Below are positions 1 through 7,775 of a stretch of 40,217 bases of DNA, one piece after another. The notes beneath the pieces are model-generated. The model saw only the letters and a list, made by a program, of their open reading frames with translations. It had not been told where the DNA came from and did not search any database. The position numbers and the translations under genes were made by a program. Positions within the stretch are counted from its first letter, which is position 1. Every line of letters starts with the position of its first letter. Origin of the DNA: Verrucomicrobiota bacterium (GTDB taxonomy: Bacteria; Verrucomicrobiota; Verrucomicrobiia; Opitutales; Intestinicryptomonadaceae); the NCBI GenBank assembly GCA_003343565.1, contig QALA01000040.1, positions 1 to 40,217 of the forward strand, read 5' to 3'.

Positions 1-141
1 GAAATTTGTGCGGCGCGCGCGGCGAACGTACAATTTGAAAAGCTCTCCAAAACGGTGGGCAAGTTCATTTCCTCTTGCGATGAAGAGTCGAAAAAAATCG
101 GTGAACGCTTGAAAAAGGCGAAGGCGCTTCTGGCTGAATAG
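1..141 (+). CDS. C-terminal end of an unidentified protein (5' end outside window)
   Basis: An open frame enters from the left edge and stops at TAG 139-141. The visible 46 residues are rich in Lys and Glu and look helical or coiled-coil, with a tail ending KKAKALLAE. A strong hairpin terminator follows 18 bases later, so this is the 3' end of a transcript. The tail is too short to assign to a family: I considered an XseB-like small helical subunit but saw no convincing match. The same 3' end is copied at 238-378. Because the window starts exactly inside the repeat, the true upstream gene may lie further left or the edge may be an assembly end. Confidence 0.5.
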   Translation, partial: EICAARAANVQFEKLSKTVGKFISSCDEESKKIGERLKKAKALLAE

Positions 142-158
142 GGCAATAATTTTTTCGC

Positions 159-197
159 AAAATCCTCCGCCGTTCCCCCTTTATGCGGAGGATTTTT
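159..197 (+). terminator. Rho-independent terminator, copy 1
   Basis: A 12-bp stem (159-170 with 185-196, aaaatcctccgc/gcggaggatttt) with a 14-nt loop runs into a T tract, 18 nt after the stop codon at 141. Confidence 0.85.
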
Positions 198-237
198 ACG
201 CGCATTAAAACGCGCTCCGCCGCACTCGCAAAAAAGC

Positions 238-378
238 GAAATTTGTGCGGCGCGCGCGGCGAACGTACAATTTGAAAAGCTCTCCAAAACGGTGGGCAAG
301 TTCATTTCCTCTTGCGATGAAGAGTCGAAAAAAATCGGTGAACGCTTGAAAAAGGCGAAGGCGCTTCTGGCTGAATAG
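238..378 (+). pseudogene. Duplicated 3' fragment of the unidentified gene
   Basis: This is a second copy of the last 46 codons plus TAG (376-378). No start codon precedes the copied part in frame. The frame is open from the first TAG (142) through to the second TAG, so only readthrough of the first stop would translate it. I read it as a non-functional remnant of the 237-bp duplication. Confidence 0.6.
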
Positions 379-395
379 GGCAATAATTTTTTCGC

Positions 396-434
396 AAAAT
401 CCTCCGCCGTTCCCCCTTTATGCGGAGGATTTTT
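396..434 (+). terminator. Rho-independent terminator, copy 2
   Basis: This is the duplicate of the hairpin at 159-197, with the same stem, loop and T tract, displaced by 237 bp. Confidence 0.8.
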
Positions 435-1240
435 ACGCGCATTAAAACGCGCTCCGCCGCACTCGCAAAAAACGGAATTTGTGCGGCGCGCGCGGCGATT
501 TGATTTTGCAAAATAAAGCGGAGCTTGGAAAACTTATCTCTTTTAGCCTATATAACCGCTTTAGCCAATTTTCGGCTTTGGCTTGTTGCGCCTCACTTTC
601 GCGCGGAACGGAAAAACCCCTAAGACGCAGACGATTTTTAGCCAAAGCCTCCCAATGGATTTACCAATCTTCCGAACTTGCGGCGAACACACATGCAGGC
701 TTTTTTGCATTTGCCCGCAGAAAGAGTCTGCGGAAAAAATTTTTTTGGCATTTCAGCCCGCATCGCGCGCCGAATCATCGAAATTGCCAAAAATTTTCCT
801 CCAACCTAAAACCTTTCCAAACCGCGATTCATTTGGCGAAACATTATTCATTTATAGCGCAAACAAAAAAATACTTCCAACTTCAACTCCAAAATCAAAT
901 TTGAGACGTCCCGATTCTCCGCGATTTTCAATTAAAAAATATTCGGAAAATTTTAAATTATATCACGCAATATTTCGCCTCCTTTTTTCAGAAGAAATTT
1001 CAATAGCCCGGCCCCGCACCCGCTTTATGCGCCGGCGAAAGCAACCGGAAAGGCGCGCGAAAAAAATTCGCACAATGCCGGCGTTAAAAAACGCCGGAGC
1101 CGCCCCATCCTGCGCGCCGCATTTAAATTCCAAAGTTTTATTTGCATGCCTAACGCTTCAAAAATTCGCAATTATTTCCCGCGTCAATTTGCATGCGCTG
1201 CCCTCCCGACGCAATATGAATTATTACATATCAAATCATA
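435..1240. other. Gene-free spacer with two hairpins
   Basis: Open frames here give Arg/Lys/Phe-rich, low-complexity translations with no recognisable domain, and I call none of them. Two perfect inverted repeats stand out. One is at 715-733 (ccgcaga, 5-nt loop, tctgcgg) and is followed by A6T7. The other is at 1078-1097 (ccggcgtt, aaaa loop, aacgccgg). The first could be a terminator or a bidirectional transcript end. The second has no T tract. Confidence 0.5.
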
Positions 1241-1243
1241 ACT

Positions 1244-1310
1244 TACTACTTAAAGACATTTATAATGCATGCGAAATACTATTTTATTAATACTACTTAA
1301 AATTAGTATT
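1244..1310 (+). promoter_or_regulatory. Promoter and operator-like repeats upstream of the RHH gene
   Basis: A perfect TATAAT lies at 1261-1266. Around it are repeated boxes: tactacttaaa at 1244-1254 and again at 1291-1301; AATACTA at 1275-1281 and 1289-1295; and its inverse TAGTATT at 1304-1310. The 14-15 bp spacing of the short boxes fits binding by several small dimers. RHH proteins commonly bind short repeated half-sites in their own promoters, so autoregulation by the downstream gene is a reasonable inference. No clear -35 box is visible. Confidence 0.5.
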
Positions 1311-1352
1311 TATTATGTTGAAAATCATACAGAATTGCCTTTCATTAGGCGC

Positions 1353-1589
1353 ATGAAAAACAGCAATGACACTTCAAATATCGTCCGCAAGACAATAAGT
1401 TTGAGCCACAAGACGCTTGAGATTGCGCAAAAGAACGCAGATACTTATTTTAGCGGTAATTTAAGCGCGTATTTGGCGTATTTGGTAATGCAGAAGAATA
1501 ATTGCGTACACTGCACAATAGACAATTCCAATAGGGTCGAGGCATTGTTGAACAATCTGAGCAAAAAGATTCTTGTGGAAAAGTTGTGA
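1353..1589 (+). CDS. Small ribbon-helix-helix-like DNA-binding protein
   Basis: A 78-residue protein. I start it at ATG 1353 because the 28 residues before it are an AT-rich translation of the operator region. Residues 11-17 (VRKTISL) would be the beta strand, about 18-30 the first helix and about 35-47 (NLSAYLAYLVMQ) the second. This is the order of the CopG/Arc/MetJ ribbon-helix-helix fold used by antitoxins and small repressors. The assignment comes from the pattern only. There is no toxin-like gene beside it, since the next gene starts about 240 bp downstream behind a terminator. The gene and its promoter are clearly more AT-rich than the neighbours, which suggests acquired DNA or a different selection. 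There is no Shine-Dalgarno site. Confidence 0.6.
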   Translation: MKNSNDTSNIVRKTISLSHKTLEIAQKNADTYFSGNLSAYLAYLVMQKNNCVHCTIDNSNRVEALLNNLSKKILVEKL

Positions 1590-1619
1590 CTGTATAGGCA
1601 ACAAATAATTCCTCAAGAA

Positions 1620-1651
1620 AATCCGCCGTCGCAACGGGGCGGATTTTTTTT
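1620..1651 (+). terminator. Rho-independent terminator after the RHH gene
   Basis: Stem aatccgcc (1620-1627) with ggcggatt (1638-1645), a 10-nt loop, then eight T in all. It lies 30 nt after the stop codon. Confidence 0.85.
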
Positions 1652-1830
1652 GCGGGATTTGCTTGAAGAACGTTTTGCGGATATTGTCAGCGCGGCATAT
1701 TTATGCGCGGACGCAGGGAGGTTTGCCGGCGGATTCGTTTTGTCTTGAGAAAATGCGCCTAAAATGTTTGGCCTTGGAGAATCGCCCCAAAAAAGTACGG
1801 CATGGGGAATCCGAAATTAAGATACGAAAA

Positions 1831-2805
1831 ATGAAAGCCAAACTCGACAGGCAAAAGGCGCCAAAACTCCTGGATTGCACGCTAAGGGACGGGGGAATCG
1901 TCAACGACAGCAATTTCGAGGACGATTTTGTCAGGCATGCCGTGCGCGCATGCGCCGACGCCCGGTTCGACTTCATTGAAGTGGGATTCTGCGACAGCGA
2001 GAGATTCTGCTCTCCCCAAAAGTACGGCAAGTGGAGATTCTGCCGAAGCGCGGACATAGCCGAAGTCCTCGCCGACAAGCCGCGCGAAATAAAAATCGCC
2101 GCGCTCGCCGACGCCGGCAAGTGCGACTGGCGCGACTTCCCCGCAAAATCCGAAACCCCCATAGACTTGATGCGCTGCGCATTTTACAGGGAGAATACCG
2201 CCGAGGCCGTCGACATCGCAAACTCCTGCGCCGACAAGGGCTACTCCACCGCGCTCTGCATGATGGCCGCAACGACGCTCTCCGAAAGGGAGCTTGAAGA
2301 CTCTCTCCAAAAGTTCTCAAAGACGCAGGCCGACATAATATATCTGATGGACAGTTTCGGCGCGCTCGTTCCGGAGCGGACAAGGCGAATGTCGCGCGCA
2401 TACGCGGCGGCGGCGCATTCGTCCGGCAAACTGTTTGCAATCCACTGTCACAACAATCTGCAATGCACGTTTGCCAATACATTGGCGGCTGTGGAATGCG
2501 GCGCGGATATGGTTGACTGCACAATCGGCGGGCTCGGCAAGGGCGCGGGAAACTGCATGAGCGAAATGCTCGCAATGTATTTCGACGAAAAATTCGACGC
2601 TCGCCCGCTTCTGAAATTTGCCCAAGACCGCATAGTCCCCATGCGCGCCAAATACGACTGGGGATTCTCCATACCCTATATGCTGACAGGGCTAAACGGA
2701 ATCCACCCGCGGCCGGCGATGAAATTTTCCGAAGCAAAAAAAGGCGGCGAAAACGCCGGCTTGGAAGATTTTTACGGAACGCTTCCGCCCGATTTCAGGC
2801 CTTAA
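1831..2805 (+). CDS. DRE-TIM/HMGL-like aldolase-family protein
   Basis: A 324-residue protein of the HMGL-like, DRE-TIM metallolyase fold. This family includes HMG-CoA lyase, isopropylmalate and homocitrate synthases and 4-hydroxy-2-oxovalerate aldolase. Visible motifs are DCTLRDGG at residues 15-22 (the DRE-type loop, with RDG as in the aldolase branch rather than RDE), FIEVGF, the metal-binding HCHNN and a GGLGKGAGN glycine loop. It lacks the C-terminal regulatory domain of IPM synthase and the communication domain of the oxovalerate aldolases, so it is a bare TIM barrel. The start at ATG 1831 is chosen because the frame upstream (from a TTG at 1663) encodes no conserved sequence. There is no Shine-Dalgarno site. 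It stands alone and its substrate is unknown. Confidence 0.75.
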   Translation: MKAKLDRQKAPKLLDCTLRDGGIVNDSNFEDDFVRHAVRACADARFDFIEVGFCDSERFCSPQKYGKWRFCRSADIAEVLADKPREIKIAALADAGKCDWRDFPAKSETPIDLMRCAFYRENTAEAVDIANSCADKGYSTALCMMAATTLSERELEDSLQKFSKTQADIIYLMDSFGALVPERTRRMSRAYAAAAHSSGKLFAIHCHNNLQCTFANTLAAVECGADMVDCTIGGLGKGAGNCMSEMLAMYFDEKFDARPLLKFAQDRIVPMRAKYDWGFSIPYMLTGLNGIHPRPAMKFSEAKKGGENAGLEDFYGTLPPDFRP

Positions 2806-2970
2806 CGGAAGTTCCGCGTTCCCTCCCGCAAATTGGGCCAAAGGCGAAAACTTTGCCGCAAATGCGCGCCACCGTTCAAACGCCGCGCAACCTTGCGCGC
2901 AACTTTGTTATGCCTTTCTTATATTAAGGTAAAAAAATGCGGGAATTTTTATAATCAAAGATTCTAACAG

Positions 2971-3358
2971 AAATCCCCCGCGCAAAAATCTTTCTATTCC
3001 CAATCGGCACGGAAACCGGGCGGACAAAAAAATGCCCGCGATTTAATGCCGCGCGCCTGACCCTTCGCAACTTTTACCGCCGCGCATTCGCGCGCAAGTT
3101 ATGCGGCAAAAAAAACGGGGACAAAAAAATTATCGTTAAAAAAATATAGAGCACAAATCCGAGGCCCCCAAGACGGGTATTCGCATTCCTTCGCGCGATA
3201 CAAGCGCAAACAAAAATCCCACCGCGCAAAAACCTTTCTATTCCCAATCGGCACGGAAACCGGGCGGACAAAAAATGCCCGCGCTTCAATGCCGCGCGCC
3301 TGACCCTTCGCAACTTTTACCGCCGCGCATTCGCGCGCAAGTTATGCGGCAAAAAAAA
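2971..3358. repeat. 145-bp direct repeat, two copies
   Basis: Copy 1 is 2971-3115 and copy 2 is 3214-3358, with a 98-bp gap. They are near-identical over their whole length, differing by a few substitutions and single-base indels. Both run from an aaatccc start through a central cacggaaaccgggcggac block to an A-tract after gttatgcggc. Neither copy holds a credible reading frame. The copies look like a non-coding duplication rather than an insertion sequence, since there are no terminal inverted repeats. Confidence 0.85.
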
Positions 3359-3409
3359 TGCGTAAGCCGCGCTTTCAATTTTCGTCGCGATTCCGAAAAG
3401 ACCCCTAAT

Positions 3410-3448
3410 AAATCTACCCGTAAAATCTATCCGTAAAAACCGCCCGTA
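3410..3448. repeat. 13-bp tandem repeat, three units
   Basis: Three adjacent 13-bp units: aaatctacccgta, aaatctatccgta and aaaaccgcccgta. This is a short minisatellite in non-coding DNA. Confidence 0.7.
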
Positions 3449-3599
3449 CCGACGCTAACTCCGCGCGCTCTCCCGCAGGCTCGAAAAAATCCGCGCGGCA
3501 AACAACCGCAAAAGCCGCACGCCTCCCAAAACGCGCAATCCGACTTCGCAAGCGCAAGAAACATTGCGCCTGAAGAAGCCGAGAAAATCTTGCGAAAAC

Positions 3600-4862
3600 T
3601 CACTTTTTATCGGGAGAAAAAATCGCCGCATTGCTCGAAGAGCGCAAGCCGCGCTCGTCGACGACGCCGAAGTACGCCGCAAGCGCGCCGTCGGGAAGCT
3701 TGGCCGAAAGCGCGCCGGCCGAGATTTCCGCGGGCACGGATTCCCATTTGAATTTCTCCCAATTTCCGCCTTCGTCCCCCAGCGTGTAATAAAGGCGCGC
3801 CGATTTGATTTTGGTCTTTGAAGAAAGCCCACAGCCGACATGCGACCCCTTCAAAATTATGTCGCCCAACTCCGGCAGCGGCGGGGTCGCGTTGAGTTTG
3901 GAAGATATGAACGCCTCGATTTCCGGAGGCGTCCAGCCGGCGGAATGGCCGTGCTTCATTTCGGAATCCAGAAGGGTCGCCGCGCGCGCCAGACGCGCGG
4001 ACTTCGTCCAAATCGACAGCGGGTACCACGGATCAACCGGGGCATTGACAAAAAGCATCGGCACTTTCGCCACTTCGAGAGACTTCGACGGATCGAACAG
4101 CTCAATCCAACGCGCCTCGGATTTTCCGCCCTTGCCGACATTTGAGTCCCACCTGCCGTATTCGTAGATGAATCCGCAACCGTACACGGGAACGGCCGCC
4201 TTAAAGCGCCCGTCGATTCCCGACACCAGACATGTGAGATAGCCGCCCCAACTTATTCCCGTCAACGCCGTCCTGTCGGCGTCCACCTCCTTGAACGAAC
4301 GCAACAGCGAATGCGCGCGGATTATCGCGCCCACGGCTTGATACGCCCAGGCGTCCCTCTCCGGCTTGCCGTCCGCAAGGGAAACGGTCGACGGAATTTT
4401 ATCCGGCCCGCCGTTTTTCAGATGCACGCGCTTTTCAAGATGGTAGTTTCCGTATTTTTTGCGCATCTGCGGAGTCGGATTCTTGTAAAACGGCTCCGGG
4501 CCGTTTCCGCTCCAATCCATTGCAATGGCCGCGTATCCGCGCGAGGCCCACAGCTCTACCCACTCGGAATACGCCCTTCCGCCCCCGCCGTGGAGACAGA
4601 CGACGGCAGGGAGATTTTTGTCCAGCGACGGATCCCCTTTCAAAATTCCGGGAGTGCAATAATAGGCGAACACCTCCGTAGGTTCGCCCTTGTAGTTTTC
4701 GCCGGCATAGAATATTTGCCGCGCCTTTTTACCGCTCTCGCGCTCTCCCCACCGGTATTCCGGAACCGGAAATTTGCGAATGTCCGACCAGAAGCCGGAG
4801 TCAAAAGCGCACAATGCGGACGCATACAAAATTAAGGCCGCTCCAAATGCAAACTTACTCAT
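3600..4862 (-). CDS. Secreted alpha/beta-hydrolase, acetylxylan-esterase-like
   Basis: A 420-residue alpha/beta-hydrolase with an N-terminal signal peptide (cleavage near residue 19, after ALCA), so it is probably periplasmic or exported. The oxyanion-hole segment HGGGG is at 91-95. The nucleophile elbow is GISWGG with Ser204. The likely acid is Asp277 (NAPVDPWYP) and the likely base is His294 or His296 (KHGHSAGW). The layout matches large bacterial esterases of the acetylxylan-esterase/prolyl-oligopeptidase-like group, which remove acyl groups from plant polysaccharides. After about residue 330 a beta-rich tail follows (to 420), a possible accessory domain. No polysaccharide-utilisation genes lie beside it, so the substrate is a guess. 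No clear terminator follows. Confidence 0.75.
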   Translation of the reverse strand: MSKFAFGAALILYASALCAFDSGFWSDIRKFPVPEYRWGERESGKKARQIFYAGENYKGEPTEVFAYYCTPGILKGDPSLDKNLPAVVCLHGGGGRAYSEWVELWASRGYAAIAMDWSGNGPEPFYKNPTPQMRKKYGNYHLEKRVHLKNGGPDKIPSTVSLADGKPERDAWAYQAVGAIIRAHSLLRSFKEVDADRTALTGISWGGYLTCLVSGIDGRFKAAVPVYGCGFIYEYGRWDSNVGKGGKSEARWIELFDPSKSLEVAKVPMLFVNAPVDPWYPLSIWTKSARLARAATLLDSEMKHGHSAGWTPPEIEAFISSKLNATPPLPELGDIILKGSHVGCGLSSKTKIKSARLYYTLGDEGGNWEKFKWESVPAEISAGALSAKLPDGALAAYFGVVDERGLRSSSNAAIFSPDKK

Positions 4863-5462
4863 AATTGCCGAACTTATCTTCAGCGTATAGGCAAGTCAAC
4901 AAGTTTCTCGCAAGCGTTCCCATACGCGGTTTACGCCGCAGCGCCGGCCGTTTTTCGAGCGCCGTTTGCGCGCCTTTAACACACCCTCATAAAATAAAAA
5001 AACGCGCACTGCAAACGGGGAGCGCAAACGTGCAAATATCCGCGCCAAACCTTATACGATAAAAAATGCGAAAAAAAACTTTCCGGCACGACCGATAAGC
5101 CTTCAAGGCATTGCGCCTTTCGCGCCGCCCAAAAAAGAAAGTCTCTCCGAAGGAAACTTCCACGTAAGGAAACCACATCGCCAAGAAAGTCCGCCATCGC
5201 TAAAAAATCACTCCGCTCCAATCCACTCCGCTTCAAATTCGGATACGCGCGCAACGCTTCTTTCCGCGCGGACGTCAACGCCCGTCCAAAGCTTGAAGCG
5301 CAAACATATCCACCCGCCGCTCCGAAAGTATCCGCCCTCCCCGAAACGGAAAAACGCGCGTTAAAGCTCTTTACAAAACTCAATTTTTTCACACGATAAA
5401 TCCCGACGCCGACGCGAAAGAAATATCCGCCAACGGCGCGTTTCATCTGACGAGGGAATAAA
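4863..5462. other. Gene-free spacer between divergent genes
   Basis: 600 bp separating the esterase (-) and the flavodoxin-fold gene (+). Reading frames here give compositionally odd translations without domains. A degenerate 15-bp tandem pair lies at 5209-5238. No clear promoter boxes were identified. Confidence 0.5.
5209..5238. repeat. 15-bp tandem repeat, two units
   Basis: cactccgctccaatc at 5209-5223 and cactccgcttcaaat at 5224-5238, with 12 of 15 positions identical. Confidence 0.55.
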
Positions 5463-5999
5463 ATGAAAACACTGGTAATTACGGGAAGCCCCCACAAAAA
5501 CGGAACAACGGCGCTGCTCGCAAGCGAATTCATAGCCGGAGCCGAAGAGGCCGGCGGCCAAGTCGTCCGCTTCGACGCGGCATTTAAAAACGTCCACCCC
5601 TGCATAGCATGCGAAAAATGCCACAGAGGAAACGGCGGCTGCACGTTCAAGGACGACATGGAACAGCTCAATCCGAAACTTCTCGAAGTCGACGCGGTCG
5701 TCTTCATATCTCCAATTTATTACTACGGAATGAGCGCGCAGATAAAATCCGTCATAGACAGATTCTACGCAAACGACGCCGCTTTGCACTCGTCAAAAAA
5801 ATGCGCCCTAATTCTTGCCTTCGCCGACGAAACCGACGAATCCGCGGAAGGCGCAATAGCTTCGTACAAAGGAATGACAAACTATCTGGGGTGGAGGAGC
5901 GTCGGCATTGTCGCCGCCAGGGGCTGCACTGTGCCCGATGACATCAAAAACACCGCCTATCTCAAACAGGCAAGAGAACTGGGGAAGAAGTTTAAATAA
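5463..5999 (+). CDS. Flavodoxin-fold NAD(P)H-dependent oxidoreductase with Cys cluster
   Basis: A 178-residue protein of the NADPH-dependent FMN reductase family (flavodoxin fold). The N-terminal GSPHKNGTT loop (8-16) binds the FMN phosphate, and SPIYYYGMSAQIKSVIDRF is the second flavin-contact region typical of the family. A Cys cluster CIACEKC plus a later Cys (spacing C-x2-C-x2-C-x6-C) sits before the DDM motif, as in iron-sulfur flavoproteins. Whether it holds a 4Fe-4S cluster is not provable from sequence. The start at ATG 5463 has gaggga 8 bases upstream, one of the few partial Shine-Dalgarno sites in the window. A distant paralogue is encoded at 19957-20700. Confidence 0.8.
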   Translation: MKTLVITGSPHKNGTTALLASEFIAGAEEAGGQVVRFDAAFKNVHPCIACEKCHRGNGGCTFKDDMEQLNPKLLEVDAVVFISPIYYYGMSAQIKSVIDRFYANDAALHSSKKCALILAFADETDESAEGAIASYKGMTNYLGWRSVGIVAARGCTVPDDIKNTAYLKQARELGKKFK

Positions 6000-6517
6000 T
6001 CCGCGCGCCGCCAAAGCCGGCGGCATACTTAGCCAAAGGTCGCGAAAGAAACTTTGAAACGCGCTTCGGAAGCCGCCGCCAAACGCGGACTAAGGTTGAG
6101 AAATCCCGATACCGAAAAAACATTGCCGCGCGGCTTTCGGCCATGTTTTACGCGCCGCGCGGCGGCATCTTTAAACGGCCCCATTTCGCGGCCTTTGTCG
6201 CGGCCTTTGCCATTGTCCCCAAGCGTCCCTTATGCCGCGTAGCGGCGGACAGGCCGGCGGAATCGCCGTCGATTTAAGACAATGCCGACGGCGCGCAAAA
6301 ATCTTTATAAAAACAATTCGGCAGAACGCAACGAATCCGCCGACTTCAAAACCGGATAACCGCTTACAAATATTTAGACGCAAAAATCGAAATTCATTTG
6401 GAGTTCGCTTGGAGCCATGCTTGCCAAGAGCTTCCGGCCAATTCATAAACGCGCAAATACAAAAAAACGAACCGCTTTCTTTAACGCGATTCGCCCATGA
6501 TTCGCCTCTTCGTCAAA
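6000..6517. other. Gene-free spacer before the tRNA pair
   Basis: About 520 bp. A GC-rich inverted repeat (gccgcc/ggcggc) at about 6009-6026 follows the flavodoxin-fold gene and lacks a clean T tract. No other feature is supported. Confidence 0.45.
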
Positions 6518-6594
6518 TGGTGGGGATACTCGGACTCGAACCGAGGACCCCCTGCGTGTGATGCAGATGCTCTAACCAACTGAGCTATATCCCC
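6518..6594 (-). tRNA. tRNA-Val (anticodon CAC)
   Basis: On the minus strand the sequence folds as a complete cloverleaf. The acceptor is GGGGATA/TATCCCC, the D arm GCTC...GAGC, and the anticodon stem TCTGC/GCAGG with loop ATCACAC, giving anticodon CAC (valine, GTG codons). The T arm is CTCGG-TTCGAGT-CCGAG, followed by discriminator A and an encoded CCA. 77 nt including CCA. Confidence 0.95.
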
Positions 6595-6643
6595 AAAATA
6601 AGCGTTTCCCTTGCGGGAGGGCCGTATAAGTATATATAAACCG

Positions 6644-6734
6644 CGGAGAGGATGGGATTTGAACCCACGGTAGGGGTATTAGTCCCTACACCGGTTTAGC
6701 AAACCAGCGCATTCGACCACTCTGCCACCTCTCC
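6644..6734 (-). tRNA. tRNA-Ser (anticodon GCT)
   Basis: A minus-strand class II tRNA of 91 nt with acceptor GGAGAGG/CCTCTCC and discriminator G. The anticodon stem is CTGGT/ACCGG with loop TTGCTAA, so the anticodon is GCT (serine, AGC/AGU codons). The long variable arm (a stem around tagggactaatacccta) is the serine hallmark. CCA is not encoded: CGG follows the discriminator. It lies 49 bp upstream of tRNA-Val, so the two are probably cotranscribed. Confidence 0.95.
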
Positions 6735-6863
6735 AATGGTTTAGGTCGAAAAGTCAAAATATATTTTCCGCCATTGCAAGAAAAATATCGCAAAGGCCGC
6801 CATTTTGTTCTTTGATTGAAAGGATAATATCCCATTGCCTACATCAACCCCCATCGGATTTGT

Positions 6864-7760
6864 ATGCGGACATACATAATAATCTTTCTGATTATCGCGG
6901 CGGCTCTCGTCGCGATTTGGGCGTTTGTCGTAGAGCCGAATTTCATTCTGGTGCGCGACGACGTCGCAATAGTGTCCGAAAAATGGCCGAAGAATCTCGA
7001 CGGCCTCAAGGTTGTAGTGGCGGCGGATTTTCACGCGGGAAAATATTTCGGCGAAAAGGAGAGAATTAAACGCGCCGTCGACGCCATAAAGGCCGAAAAG
7101 CCCGACGTCGTGTTCCTGCTGGGCGACTACATCAATCAGGCCATGCGCCCGAACACGCCCCCGCGAAACGTCATGAATTTGGACGAGCTTGCGGCAATCC
7201 TTTCGGAAATACGCCCGCCGTACGGAATGTATGCGATTTTCGGAAATCACGACCTAAACTACAATGCGGCCAAGGAGGTCGGCGCCATGTTGGAAAAGGC
7301 GGGTGCGGTAGTGTTGCGCAACAATGCGAAAATAATAAGTACGCCGCGCGGAAAATTCGCCGTTTACGGGGCAATAGACACTCCGCAGACGAGTGGGACG
7401 GCAAACCGCGCCATGTCGAAAATCCCGGAGGACATTCCGATAATCGCGCTGTCGCATTCGCCGGACGGAGCGACGGTTCTTTCGGGACGGCCCGTAATAA
7501 TTCTTGCCGGGCACACCCACGGCGGGCAGATAAGGTTTCCATACTGCCGCCCGATTTTCTCGAACTGCAAGCTCGGCAGAAACTACGCCGACGGACTGTC
7601 GGAAATGGGCGGCTCCTACTTATATACCACGCGCGGCCTCGGCACGAGCCGCATACCCGCCAGATTCGCCTGCCCGCCCACGATTTCGACAATAAAATTT
7701 TACTCCCCCGGCGCGGGCGCGCGTCCGACGCCCGCGCGCCCTCCCATCGGAGAAATGTAA
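6864..7760 (+). CDS. Membrane-anchored metallophosphoesterase (YkuE/YaeI-like)
   Basis: A 298-residue calcineurin-like phosphoesterase with one N-terminal transmembrane helix (residues about 4-24), so the catalytic domain is probably outside the cytoplasmic membrane. All metal motifs are visible: DFH (55-57), GDY (87-89), GNHD (127-130), LSHSP with His198, and GHTHGG (His217 and His219). This is the pattern of the YkuE/YaeI group, proposed to act on phospholipid or lipid-A-type phosphates. The real substrate is unknown. The C-terminus ends in a short Pro/Ala-rich tail. It is followed after 15 bp by the YqaA/DedA-type gene and probably shares its transcript. There is no Shine-Dalgarno site. 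Confidence 0.85.
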   Translation: MRTYIIIFLIIAAALVAIWAFVVEPNFILVRDDVAIVSEKWPKNLDGLKVVVAADFHAGKYFGEKERIKRAVDAIKAEKPDVVFLLGDYINQAMRPNTPPRNVMNLDELAAILSEIRPPYGMYAIFGNHDLNYNAAKEVGAMLEKAGAVVLRNNAKIISTPRGKFAVYGAIDTPQTSGTANRAMSKIPEDIPIIALSHSPDGATVLSGRPVIILAGHTHGGQIRFPYCRPIFSNCKLGRNYADGLSEMGGSYLYTTRGLGTSRIPARFACPPTISTIKFYSPGAGARPTPARPPIGEM

Positions 7761-7775
7761 TTCGACTACGCTACA

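Larger units (their letters stand above)
1..474. repeat. 237-bp tandem duplication (two copies)
   Basis: Positions 1-237 and 238-474 are essentially identical, apart from two swapped bases near the second junction (aagcgaa against aacggaa). Each copy holds the last 46 codons of the unidentified gene, its stop codon and its terminator. The start of the unit (gtgcggcgcgcgcggcga) occurs again after copy 2 at about 481-498, which suggests slippage or recombination on that GC-rich stretch. The period is a multiple of three. Confidence 0.9.
2806..3599. other. Gene-free spacer between convergent genes, with repeats
   Basis: About 800 bp between the aldolase-like gene and the 3' end of the esterase. 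It contains a 145-bp direct repeat and a 13-bp tandem array, both listed separately, and AT-rich patches at 2930-2960. No credible gene was found. Confidence 0.6.

Noticed and set aside
1..141. Exonuclease VII small subunit (XseB) for the partial gene
   Set aside because: The helical, Lys/Glu-rich tail is similar in style only. The XseB core motif is not visible in the 46 residues available.
1353..1589. Antitoxin of a toxin-antitoxin module
   Set aside because: The fold would fit, but no second small gene lies within the same transcript: a terminator follows at 1620-1651 and the upstream spacer has no credible gene.
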